From Croceimicrobium sp965656185 (lineage in GTDB: Bacteria > Bacteroidota > Bacteroidia > Flavobacteriales > Schleiferiaceae), in contig CBFHJH010000002.1 of the NCBI GenBank assembly GCA_965656185.1, positions 248,001-312,000 of the forward strand: a stretch of 64,000 nt of DNA. The letters are read 5' to 3'. The translations under genes and the position numbers were made by a program. The first letter of the stretch is position 1, and every line of letters starts with the position of its first letter. Of the stretch, positions 41,254 through 49,785 are shown piece after piece. The notes under the pieces are model-generated. The model worked only from the letters and a program-made list of their open reading frames with translations, searched no databases and was not told the DNA's origin.

Positions 41254-42681
41254 TTAATTCAATTTAACAATGGTGGTCGTTCCGGAATTAACGGTAAATT
41301 CCTCTTCGACCGAATATAGACTTAACTGTGAAGATTTTACTCTGAATACCACCCGATAGGTGCCGGGTTGTAAATTTATACTCTGTCGAGCGCGCTTGGG
41401 ATCAAGGTCGCAAACCCACTCTAATTGATTGTCCTCGTTGAACTTTAGCACTGAGCCATAACCCGGCGCACTGCTTTGAAAATTAACTACCCCGGGCGGG
41501 GCAATCGCGATCTGCGTGGTTTGTCCGGCTTCGACCTCTACGTCTTCCAAGAAGATACGCGGTAAGCTTAATATCTCCAGATCATATTTGCCCGCTAGGT
41601 AACGCTGGCTGCTGTTGAAGTTTTGAACATGGACCGGTCTTTCCGCTCCATCTTCGTAAATCAAGGCTTGCAGATCGCCACCTCCGCCGCGTTGCGGATT
41701 GCTCAGCCTTAAATTTCCGCTGGCGAGGTCCAAACCAATTACATTGTGCGCGCCGGCCGAAATGCTGATATCCTTTTTATGGCGCTCCGGAATGGAATGC
41801 GCGGTCATATCGTAATTTACCAAAGGATCGAGGTATATGGTATCGGGCACCCCTTTGGTATTTAAGGTGTGAATGATCTGATCCTTTACCTTTCCACTAA
41901 CCCGATCATAGAATGTGATCGCTAGATCGGTTTCGGTAGGAAGGCCATTGCCATCTAATAAATTGATCTGTGCCGTAGTATTATCCAAGGCTTGGGAGAT
42001 CACAATACCCAGTACCGTTTCAAAGGTTTTCTCATCCGAGGCATCGAAATAGGTGCCCACACAATCAAAGGTTTTTTGAAACTCTTTGTCCAAGCCGATC
42101 CCGATTACAAATGGTTTTAAGGCGATGCCTCTTTGTTGCAGGAGTCGTGAGGCGGCGCAGGGGTCTTCGTCGCAGGCTTCCACACCATCAGTAATGAGGA
42201 TAATGATATTGCGACAGTTCTCACAGGGGCCGAAATCATAAGCGGCTCGCTCTAAGGATCGGGCAATGGGGGTGGTTCCCTTTGGGGTGATGGAGCGTAG
42301 GGTTCGCTTGATCTTGGCGTAATTGTTCTTGCCAAATGGGATCTCTAAACGCGTGTCATTACAGTCTTGGGGTGGTACAGGCTTTTGATGACCGTACACC
42401 CTAAGCGCCAATTCTAAATTGTCATTGTCGATGCGCTTCAGACTGTCTAACATATTAGACATCAGTCTTTGGGCTACGTCGATCTTCTGACCACTTTCCC
42501 AGCGCGCATACATGCTCTGGGAACCGTCGAACACAAAAAGAATGCGGGTAATGATCGGTTCGGGCTCCTTATTGCGCGGCTGAGCGGCTAGGCTCAGGGC
42601 AAAAAGGAGAAGAAAAGATATTTGCCAAGATCTGCGCAAATCAATAATCGCCCAAAGTTTCTTCCAATTGAGAAAGAGCAT
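41254..42681 (-). CDS. Secreted von Willebrand factor type A domain protein inserted between transketolase genes
   Basis: A 475-residue exported protein. The signal peptide (ending LSLAAQ) is preceded by about 15 residues that overlap the upstream transketolase gene. A TTG at 42639 would give a shorter start (461 residues) with no overlap and a better signal peptide. The VWA domain spans about 45-235, with an intact metal site D-G-S-Q-S (D52-S56) and the TPIARSLERAAYDFG and ITDGVEACDEDPCAA blocks. Residues 240-475 are beta-rich, with an end resembling a carboxypeptidase-regulatory/PEGA-like fold. Such proteins bind partners in the periplasm or at the surface. The target is unknown. Confidence 0.85.
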   Translation of the reverse strand: MLFLNWKKLWAIIDLRRSWQISFLLLFALSLAAQPRNKEPEPIITRILFVFDGSQSMYARWESGQKIDVAQRLMSNMLDSLKRIDNDNLELALRVYGHQKPVPPQDCNDTRLEIPFGKNNYAKIKRTLRSITPKGTTPIARSLERAAYDFGPCENCRNIIILITDGVEACDEDPCAASRLLQQRGIALKPFVIGIGLDKEFQKTFDCVGTYFDASDEKTFETVLGIVISQALDNTTAQINLLDGNGLPTETDLAITFYDRVSGKVKDQIIHTLNTKGVPDTIYLDPLVNYDMTAHSIPERHKKDISISAGAHNVIGLDLASGNLRLSNPQRGGGGDLQALIYEDGAERPVHVQNFNSSQRYLAGKYDLEILSLPRIFLEDVEVEAGQTTQIAIAPPGVVNFQSSAPGYGSVLKFNEDNQLEWVCDLDPKRARQSINLQPGTYRVVFRVKSSQLSLYSVEEEFTVNSGTTTIVKLN

Positions 42682-43489
42682 CGGCTAATTGATCATCACT
42701 AGGTGCGATGCCATGCCATTTGTGGGTTCCGGCCATAAAGTCGACCCCGGCGCCCATATCGGTCTTGAGGATCACCGCTACCGGTTTGCCCTTGCCACTT
42801 TTGGCTTTGGCTTCTTCTAAACCATTGATCACAGCGCTAATATCATTGCCTTGCTCTACACTTAAAGTTTCCCAGCCAAAGGCTTGGAACTTGGCTTCGA
42901 TACTACCCATAGCCAAAACATCGTCGGTAGACCCGTCGATCTGCTGTCCATTGGCGTCGATGGTAGAAATAAGATTATCTACTTTATTGGCGGCTGCGTA
43001 TAAGGCTGCTTCCCAGATCTGACCTTCTTGCAATTCGCCATCACCGTGCAGGCTGTATACCATTTTGCTGTCGCCATTTAGCTTTTTGCTTAATGCTGCA
43101 CCAATCGCAACCGACATACCTTGGCCTAATGAACCGCTGGCTATACGCACACCGGGTAGTCCTTCATGAGTGGTGGGATGCCCCTGTAAACGGGTGTCTA
43201 ATTTTCGGAAAGTGTTGAGCTCATCAACCGGAAAATAGCCGGCCCGACTAAGTACACTGTAATACACCGGGCTGATATGACCATTGCTAAGGAAGAAGAG
43301 ATCTTCGCCTTTGCCGTCCATGTCAAATTCCTGGGCATTATAATCCATCATATGGTGATATAATGCCACGAAAAACTCTGTACAACCAAGGCTGCCACCG
43401 GGATGTCCGGATTGTACCGCGTGTACCATTCTTACAATATCCCTGCGTGTTTGGGAACAAATACCTTGAAGTTCTTTGATATCAGCCAT
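42641..43489 (-). CDS. Transketolase, N-terminal subunit
   Basis: A 282-residue protein covering the pyrophosphate-binding domain. It begins with the H-S-G-H-P-G-G-S motif (VQSGHPGGSLGCTEFF) and has the TPP/Mg signature GDGELQEGQIWEAALYAA...DANGQQIDG (quoted in two parts) and a closing GTHKWHG. It pairs with the C-terminal subunit at 40296-41252 to transfer two-carbon units in the non-oxidative pentose phosphate pathway. It is the first gene of a three-gene operon, with a -7 box at 43510-43517, and is divergent from ychF. Confidence 0.93.
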   Translation of the reverse strand: MADIKELQGICSQTRRDIVRMVHAVQSGHPGGSLGCTEFFVALYHHMMDYNAQEFDMDGKGEDLFFLSNGHISPVYYSVLSRAGYFPVDELNTFRKLDTRLQGHPTTHEGLPGVRIASGSLGQGMSVAIGAALSKKLNGDSKMVYSLHGDGELQEGQIWEAALYAAANKVDNLISTIDANGQQIDGSTDDVLAMGSIEAKFQAFGWETLSVEQGNDISAVINGLEEAKAKSGKGKPVAVILKTDMGAGVDFMAGTHKWHGIAPSDDQLADALSQLEETLGDY

Positions 43490-43509
43490 TTAAATCTAGA
43501 TTGAAAGCG

Positions 43510-43517
43510 CAAAATTA
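43510..43517 (-). promoter_or_regulatory. -7 box TAATTTTG for the transketolase operon
   Basis: A perfect TAnnTTTG on the minus strand, 20 bases before the ATG at 43489, without a clear -33 element. Confidence 0.5.
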
Positions 43518-43610
43518 TCGAATCCCTGAGGAGTGGCGTGCTTGATGTGGAAAAAATGTGAAAAAGCGCAGAGGGGATTGCATTTTATCGTTTAGCCAAT
43601 CATAAAGGAT

Positions 43611-43618
43611 TATCTTTG
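43611..43618 (+). promoter_or_regulatory. -7 box TATCTTTG for ychF
   Basis: A perfect TAnnTTTG, 20 bases before the ychF ATG. A TTTA at 43591-43594 is a possible but poorly spaced -33 element (16 bases). Confidence 0.5.
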
Positions 43619-43638
43619 CCGCCTCAAAAATTTCCAAG

Positions 43639-44730
43639 ATGAAGTGTGGTATCGTAGGATTGCCGAATGTAGGTAAATCAACCCTTTTCAATTGTTTGTC
43701 TAATGCCAAAGCTCAATCGGCTAACTTTCCCTTTTGTACCATTGAGCCTAACGTTGGGATGGTTAGTGTACCCGATCCTCGTTTAGAGAAATTAGAGTCG
43801 CTGGTAAATCCGCAACGTGTTTTGCCGGCAACGGTGGAGATCGTAGATATTGCGGGCTTGGTAAAAGGAGCTTCCAAAGGGGAAGGCTTGGGCAACCAAT
43901 TCTTGGGAAATATTCGTGAGTGTAACGCGATAATGCATGTTTTAAGGTGCTTTGAGAATGATAATATTACCCATGTAGATGGTTCCATCGATCCCCTGCG
44001 AGATAAGGATACCATCGATACGGAATTGCAGTTAAAGGATCTCGAAACCTTAGAAAAACGCCTCGAAAAACACCGCAAGGCTGCTCGAACCGGCAATAAG
44101 GAGGAGCAGCTAAAGGTGAGCTATCTCGAAGAACTTTTGAAGCATTTGGAAAGCGGTGCCAATGTGCGCGCAATGGAGCGCAATGAGGATCAGGCCGAAC
44201 TTTTGCAGGAGATCCAGTTTCTTACCGATAAGCCGGTGCTCTACGTTTGTAATGTAGATGAGTCGGCTGCTCTAGAAGGTAATGAATGGGTAAAGAAAGT
44301 GGAGGAGATGGCGCAAAGCGAAGGCGCTGAGGTCATCCATCTGGCGGCGGCCACCGAAGCCGATATTAATGAATTGGAGTCTTACGAAGAACGTCAGATG
44401 TTTTTAGATGACCTGGGGCTCACTGAGCCAGGCGTAAACCGCTTGATTCGCAAGGCCTATCAACTATTAAATTTGCAAACCTATTTTACCGCTGGTGAAA
44501 AGGAGGTAAGGGCTTGGACCATTAAAAAAGGTTTTACTGCTCCCCAAGCGGCCGGAGTGATTCATACTGATTTTGAAAAAGGTTTTATTCGCGCCGAGGT
44601 GATCAAATATTCCGATTATGCCGATCTCGGCTCCGAAGCGGCGGTGCGTGAGGCTGGTAAGCTAAAGGTAGAAGGGAAGGATTATGTGGTGGCTGATGGT
44701 GATGTCATGCATTTCCGCTTCAACGTTTAG
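43639..44730 (+). CDS. ychF: Redox-regulated ATPase YchF
   Basis: A 363-residue Obg-family P-loop protein of the usual length. It has the Walker A GLPNVGKSTLFN (residues 7-18), the G3 region DIAGLVKGASKGEGLGNQFL, the N-x-x-E type G4 motif, a central coiled coil, and a C-terminal TGS domain (AWTIKKGFTAPQAAGVIHTDFEKGFIRAEVI in parts). YchF binds ATP over GTP and associates with ribosomes. It is a single-gene unit. Confidence 0.97.
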   Translation: MKCGIVGLPNVGKSTLFNCLSNAKAQSANFPFCTIEPNVGMVSVPDPRLEKLESLVNPQRVLPATVEIVDIAGLVKGASKGEGLGNQFLGNIRECNAIMHVLRCFENDNITHVDGSIDPLRDKDTIDTELQLKDLETLEKRLEKHRKAARTGNKEEQLKVSYLEELLKHLESGANVRAMERNEDQAELLQEIQFLTDKPVLYVCNVDESAALEGNEWVKKVEEMAQSEGAEVIHLAAATEADINELESYEERQMFLDDLGLTEPGVNRLIRKAYQLLNLQTYFTAGEKEVRAWTIKKGFTAPQAAGVIHTDFEKGFIRAEVIKYSDYADLGSEAAVREAGKLKVEGKDYVVADGDVMHFRFNV

Positions 44731-44821
44731 TTTTCTTAATAAATTGTGAAAAACTAAAAAGGGGGCAAGCCTCTGAATTCCGCGGCTATCGCTAATTTTA
44801 GCGCTTATCCATAATTCTATC

Positions 44822-46708
44822 ATGGCCGTAGAACAAACTAATTACAACGAGGACAATATTCGCTCTCTCGATTGGAAGGAGCATATTCGTTTAAGACCCG
44901 GTATGTATATCGGTAAATTGGGTGATGGCTCGGCTCCCGATGATGGAGTCTACATCCTACTCAAGGAAGTCTTGGATAACTCCGTCGATGAATTCGTGAT
45001 GGGTGCCGGTAAAACGGTAGAAATTGCGATCCGTGATGGCGAGGTAATGGTGCGCGATTATGGTCGTGGTATTCCCTTGGGAAAGGTGGTCGACGTAGTT
45101 TCGAAGATCAACACCGGGGCCAAGTACGACTCCAAGGCCTTTAAGAAATCGGTCGGTCTAAACGGGGTAGGTGCCAAGGCGGTGAACGCTTTGAGCGACT
45201 ATTTCACGGTTCAATCGGTGCGTGATGGGAAAACCAAAGTGGCTCGCTTTGAAAAAGGCGAACTTATCGAAGATGCAGAGATTAAGGAATCTTCCTTGCG
45301 CAAGGGTACCAAAGTTGTTTTCAAACCCGATAATGGCGTTTTTAAGAATTACCGTTTCGTAAACGAGTATATCGAAAAAATGCTGTGGAATTATGCCTAC
45401 CTGAACCCTGGACTTACCTTAGTTTTCAACGGCGAAAAGATCCACAGCGAAAATGGCTTGAAGGACCTTCTAAAGGATGCGATCGATAATCCCATCTTGC
45501 ACGACATCATTCATCTTAGAGGTGAGGATATCGAAGTCGCTTTAACTCACAGTGAGCGCAGTCAGAGCGATATGTATTATTCCTTCGTGAATGGTCAGCA
45601 TACTACGCAAGGGGGTACCCACCAAAACGCTCTGCGGGAAGCCTTGGTAAAAACCTTACGCGAATTTTACAATAAGAGTTTCGATGCAGCCGATATTCGC
45701 GACTCGGTGGTTGCGGCGATCAGCATTAAGGTGATCGAACCGGTTTTCGAATCGCAGACCAAAACCAAACTGGGTTCTAACGATATGGGGCCAGAAGGAC
45801 CCACCGTGCGAACCTTTGTAAATGAATTCATTAAAACTAAACTCGATAACTTCTTACACCGCAACGAGGAAGTGGCGGAAGCGATCTACCGCAAGATCCT
45901 CCGCGCCGAAAAAGAACGTAAGGAGTTAAGCGGGATCAAGAAATTAGCGCGAGAACGCGCAAAGAAAGCCAGCCTGCACAATCGTAAACTGCGCGACTGC
46001 CGTAAGCATTATAACGACCAAAAAGATTCGGAAGACCGTCTGAATACCACCCTGTTCATTACCGAGGGAGATTCGGCCAGTGGCTCCATTACCAAATCGA
46101 GGAATGTAAATACCCAGGCGGTGTTTAGCCTAAAGGGTAAGCCGCTCAACTGCTTTGGCCTCACTAAAAAAGTGGTTTATGAAAATGAGGAGTTCAACCT
46201 TTTGCAGGCGGCCCTTAATATCGAAGACGGACTGGAAAATCTTCGCTACAATAATGTAGTGGTAGCTACCGATGCCGATGTGGATGGCATGCACATCAGA
46301 CTCTTATTGATCACTTTCTTCTTGCAGTTTTTCCCCGAACTGGTGCGAGAGGGACACCTTTTCATCCTGCAAACCCCCTTGTTTAGGGTGCGGAACAAGA
46401 AGGAAACCATTTACTGTTATTCGGAAGAAGAAAAACGGGCCGCTATTCTTAAACTAGGGGTAAAGGCAGAGATCACTCGCTTTAAAGGTCTGGGTGAAAT
46501 TTCTCCGGATGAGTTTAAATACTTTATTGGAGAGGACATTAGGTTAGATCCGGTGATGCTCAATAAAGACGCCACCATTAACGAGATCCTTAGCTTCTAC
46601 ATGGGGAAGAATACCCCAAAAAGACAGGAGTTTATTATCGAAAACCTTCGAGTAGAACGTGATCCTACCGAAGATGAGGAAAAAGAAGTGCTGAATGAAG
46701 ATCAATGA
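44822..46708 (+). CDS. parE: DNA topoisomerase IV subunit B
   Basis: A 628-residue type IIA topoisomerase ATPase subunit. The GHKL ATPase domain starts at about 15 with the IRLRPGMYIGKLG block and has DNSVDE, the G-x-G-x-G ATP lid (VGLNGVGAKAVNALS) and the QTKTKLGS switch. The transducer is followed by the Toprim domain with catalytic E-G-D-S-A-S-G and DADVDGMHIR. The short C-terminus lacks the gyrase-specific insert. The downstream order (a small membrane protein, then the A subunit) fits topoisomerase IV. It decatenates sister chromosomes. It overlaps the next gene by 14 bases. Confidence 0.92.
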   Translation: MAVEQTNYNEDNIRSLDWKEHIRLRPGMYIGKLGDGSAPDDGVYILLKEVLDNSVDEFVMGAGKTVEIAIRDGEVMVRDYGRGIPLGKVVDVVSKINTGAKYDSKAFKKSVGLNGVGAKAVNALSDYFTVQSVRDGKTKVARFEKGELIEDAEIKESSLRKGTKVVFKPDNGVFKNYRFVNEYIEKMLWNYAYLNPGLTLVFNGEKIHSENGLKDLLKDAIDNPILHDIIHLRGEDIEVALTHSERSQSDMYYSFVNGQHTTQGGTHQNALREALVKTLREFYNKSFDAADIRDSVVAAISIKVIEPVFESQTKTKLGSNDMGPEGPTVRTFVNEFIKTKLDNFLHRNEEVAEAIYRKILRAEKERKELSGIKKLARERAKKASLHNRKLRDCRKHYNDQKDSEDRLNTTLFITEGDSASGSITKSRNVNTQAVFSLKGKPLNCFGLTKKVVYENEEFNLLQAALNIEDGLENLRYNNVVVATDADVDGMHIRLLLITFFLQFFPELVREGHLFILQTPLFRVRNKKETIYCYSEEEKRAAILKLGVKAEITRFKGLGEISPDEFKYFIGEDIRLDPVMLNKDATINEILSFYMGKNTPKRQEFIIENLRVERDPTEDEEKEVLNEDQ

Positions 46709-47171
46709 TAGCTCTGCCGCTAAGTTAAACTCGGTGCTTTTTGCCCTGGGAATTTTGGCGCTTCTGATCTACCTCTTTTTAGCCCTTATGAAAGGGGCGC
46801 AATACGATTTGTGGTGGTTTGGAGCGAGCGGCTTGCTCATCTTACTTTATTTGCTGTACCGAGGGCCGGTAACTTTCAAATACGATAGCGAAGGGGAGGT
46901 GATGAACTTCCTAACTTCCGATCCCATTTGGTCGCCCCTGATCCGCAGCTTTAACAAGCGATATGAGTTTCCAAAGCGGAAGCTCTATAATTATAAGATC
47001 ATCAACTGGCCGCTGCGTCGCCGCTTGGTGATCTACATCAGCTCCAAGCATGGTGGTTACAAAAAGCGCAGCGTGCTGATCTCTTATGTGAAGCGCAACG
47101 AACTTAGCAAATTGAAAAATTCATTAGCCAAAAATTCACAAGCGGAAAAAGATGGCAGAAGACGAAAATAA
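46695..47171 (+). CDS. Small membrane protein encoded between parE and parC
   Basis: A 158-residue protein with two transmembrane helices (about 13-32 and 38-56), followed by a basic cytoplasmic domain of 100 residues (NFLTSDPIWSPLIRSFNKRY; RRRLVIYISSKHGGYKKR) that ends in a lysine/arginine-rich tail. It overlaps parE by 14 bases at its start and parC by 20 bases at its end, so all three are translationally coupled. No family is recognised. The basic tail could contact DNA or the topoisomerase at the membrane, which would be a topology-to-membrane link; this is inference. Confidence 0.85.
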   Translation: MKINDSSAAKLNSVLFALGILALLIYLFLALMKGAQYDLWWFGASGLLILLYLLYRGPVTFKYDSEGEVMNFLTSDPIWSPLIRSFNKRYEFPKRKLYNYKIINWPLRRRLVIYISSKHGGYKKRSVLISYVKRNELSKLKNSLAKNSQAEKDGRRRK

Positions 47172-49785
47172 AGAGCCTCTCGGCGAACAAGCCGAGGAGC
47201 AAAGTCCAGAGCAAGGTGCTAGTATTACTAGGGTATCGGGCATGTATGAGGATTACTTCCTCGACTATGCTTCCTACGTTATATTAGAGCGGGCCGTGCC
47301 TACATTAGGCGATGGAATGAAGCCGGTACAACGTCGTATCCTCCACGCCTTAAAGGAGATGGATGATGGGCGCTACCATAAAGTGGCCAATGTGATCGGG
47401 CAAACCATGAAATACCACCCACATGGCGACGCATCTATTGGTGATGCCCTGGTTCAGCTCGGACAAAAGGAACTGCTCATCGATGCTCAAGGTAACTGGG
47501 GTAACGTGCTAACCGGCGACTCGGCCGCTGCGCCACGTTACATCGAAGCCCGTCTTTCGAAGTTTGCCCTGGAAGTGATCTACAGCCCCAAGATTACCGA
47601 ATGGCAGGCCAGCTACGATGGTAGAGGTCGCGAACCGGTAGAGTTTCCGGTAAAATTCCCCTTGCTATTGGCCCAGGGGGTCGAGGGTATCGCCGTGGGA
47701 CTTTCCACTAAGATCATGCCCCATAACTTTAATGAGTTATTGGATGCCTCTATTAAGGTGCTTAAGAATCAGAAATTCGATCTCTTACCCGATTTTCCCA
47801 CCGGAGGCATCGCTGACTTCACCCAGTACAATGAAGGCTTAAGAGGTAGTCGCATCCGACTCAGAGCCCGCATTAATGTTTTGGATAAGAAGACCCTGGT
47901 TGTTGAGGAAATTCCATTCACCACTACCACCGGTAGTCTAATCGATTCCATCCTCAAAGCCAACGATAAAGGCAAGATCAAAGTAAAGAAGATCGAGGAT
48001 AATACCGCCGATAAAGTAGAGATCTTGGTGCATCTTCCACCGGGGGTATCACCCGATAAAATGATCGATGCGCTCTACGCCTTTACCGATTGTGAGGTAT
48101 CGGTGGCACCGCTTTGCTGTGTGATCGAAAATGATGCGCCGCAGTTCTTATCGGTTAAAGAGATCCTTCGCCGCAATGTGGAGAATACCGTAGAAGTACT
48201 CAAGGCGGAGTTAAAGTTCGAGCTTAACGAACTGCAAGAAAAGTGGCACTTTGCCTCGCTGGAAAAAATATTTATCGAAAATCGTATCTACCGCGATATC
48301 GAGGAAGCAGAGACCTGGGAGGCGGTGATCGAAAATATTCGTTTAGGATTACAACCCCATATCTCTCATTTATTGCGTGATGTTACGGAGGGGGATATCA
48401 TCCGCCTTACCGAAATTCGCATTAAACGCATTTCCAAATTCGATAAGGATAAGGCCGACGCAAATATCGAGGCCCTAGAAGGGGATATCGAAGAGGTGAA
48501 GAATCATCTCGATAACTTGGTAGATTATGCCATTGCTTGGTATTCGGCCATTAAGAAGAAATACGGCGCTGGACGTGATCGTAAAACGGAGATCCGCGTA
48601 TTTGAAGATATCGATGCTACCAAGGTAGCTATGGCCAATGTGAAGCTTTATGCCAACTTGGAGGAAGGGTTTATCGGCACCAGCTTGAAAAAAGACACCT
48701 TTATTTGCGACTGTTCCGATATCGATGATTTGATCGTCTTCCTTAAAGACGGCCAAATGATGGTTACTAAGGTCGATCAAAAAACTTACGTAGGTAAGAA
48801 TATTATCCACGTGGCAGTTTGGAAGAAAGGCGACAAGCGCACGACCTACAATATGATCTACCGTGATGGATCTAAAGGACCTTCGTACATGAAGCGTTTC
48901 CAGGTAACCGCTATCACTCGTGATAAGCTCTATGATCTTACCCGAGGTACCAAAGGCACCGAAGTATTGCATTTTACCGCCAACCCCAACGGAGAGGCGG
49001 AAGTGATCATGGTCCACCTGCGGGCCTTGCAAAGATTGAAGAAGCTCAAATTCGAAGTCGACTTCTCAGAATTAGCCATTAAAGGTCGCGGTGCTAAAGG
49101 AAATACCGTAACCAAATACCCCATCAAGAAGATCGAGCTGAAGGAGGAGGGGGTGTCTACCTTAGCTGCTCGTAAAATTTGGTTCGATGAAACCGTAAAA
49201 CGACTCAATGTCGACGGTCGTGGCCGCCTCTTAGGGGCTTTCAAGGGGGAGGATAAGATATTGGAAATTAGCGAGTCGGGTCATTACCGACTGCTTCCTT
49301 TCGATCTAAGTGTGCACTTCGATGACCATTACCTGCTCATTGAGAAATTTAATTCGGAGAAAGCGGTAAGTGCCGTATATTACGACGGGGATAAACAGAA
49401 GCATTTTGTGAAGCGTTTTGTGCCCGAAGCTATCGATCGCCCCGAATTATTTATCAGCGAACACGAAGATTCTAAGCTTGAATATGTTAGTATTGCCGCG
49501 CAACCACGTATTGAGATCGTTTTCCGAAAAATAAAAGGGAAACAAAAAGATCCGGAAGAGGTAGTTCTGAGCGATTTTATCGCCGTAAAGGGCGAGAAGG
49601 CGCAAGGAAACCAACTAAGTCGCGATTCCATTCGTAAGATTAATGCACTAGAACCTTTGGAGGAGGAACATGAAGACGAAGAGGAACTGGTTAGGGAAAA
49701 TGAGGCATCATCAGAAAAGCATGAAAGTGAACAAGATTCTAACAACGACGAAGGCGACGGGCAAATTACCCTTACTTTGGATTAG
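47152..49785 (+). CDS. parC: DNA topoisomerase IV subunit A
   Basis: An 877-residue type IIA topoisomerase cleavage subunit. After a short acidic leader come the 5Y-CAP domain with KPVQRRILHALKEM and catalytic Tyr130 (AAAPRYIEARLS), a tower and coiled-coil gate, and a C-terminal six-bladed pinwheel-like region with R-G-x-G-K-G type motifs (IKGRGAKGNTVTKYP). The protein ends in a strongly acidic tail, which may tune DNA wrapping. Identified as ParC by pairing with parE; gyrase A would carry a clear GyrA box, which is not seen. Confidence 0.92.
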   Translation: MAEDENKEPLGEQAEEQSPEQGASITRVSGMYEDYFLDYASYVILERAVPTLGDGMKPVQRRILHALKEMDDGRYHKVANVIGQTMKYHPHGDASIGDALVQLGQKELLIDAQGNWGNVLTGDSAAAPRYIEARLSKFALEVIYSPKITEWQASYDGRGREPVEFPVKFPLLLAQGVEGIAVGLSTKIMPHNFNELLDASIKVLKNQKFDLLPDFPTGGIADFTQYNEGLRGSRIRLRARINVLDKKTLVVEEIPFTTTTGSLIDSILKANDKGKIKVKKIEDNTADKVEILVHLPPGVSPDKMIDALYAFTDCEVSVAPLCCVIENDAPQFLSVKEILRRNVENTVEVLKAELKFELNELQEKWHFASLEKIFIENRIYRDIEEAETWEAVIENIRLGLQPHISHLLRDVTEGDIIRLTEIRIKRISKFDKDKADANIEALEGDIEEVKNHLDNLVDYAIAWYSAIKKKYGAGRDRKTEIRVFEDIDATKVAMANVKLYANLEEGFIGTSLKKDTFICDCSDIDDLIVFLKDGQMMVTKVDQKTYVGKNIIHVAVWKKGDKRTTYNMIYRDGSKGPSYMKRFQVTAITRDKLYDLTRGTKGTEVLHFTANPNGEAEVIMVHLRALQRLKKLKFEVDFSELAIKGRGAKGNTVTKYPIKKIELKEEGVSTLAARKIWFDETVKRLNVDGRGRLLGAFKGEDKILEISESGHYRLLPFDLSVHFDDHYLLIEKFNSEKAVSAVYYDGDKQKHFVKRFVPEAIDRPELFISEHEDSKLEYVSIAAQPRIEIVFRKIKGKQKDPEEVVLSDFIAVKGEKAQGNQLSRDSIRKINALEPLEEEHEDEEELVRENEASSEKHESEQDSNNDEGDGQITLTLD

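Noticed and set aside
48475..49032. A 185-codon open frame on the minus strand inside parC
   Set aside because: It is wholly antisense to the conserved parC C-terminal domain, has no recognisable product and is explained by codon bias of the real gene.
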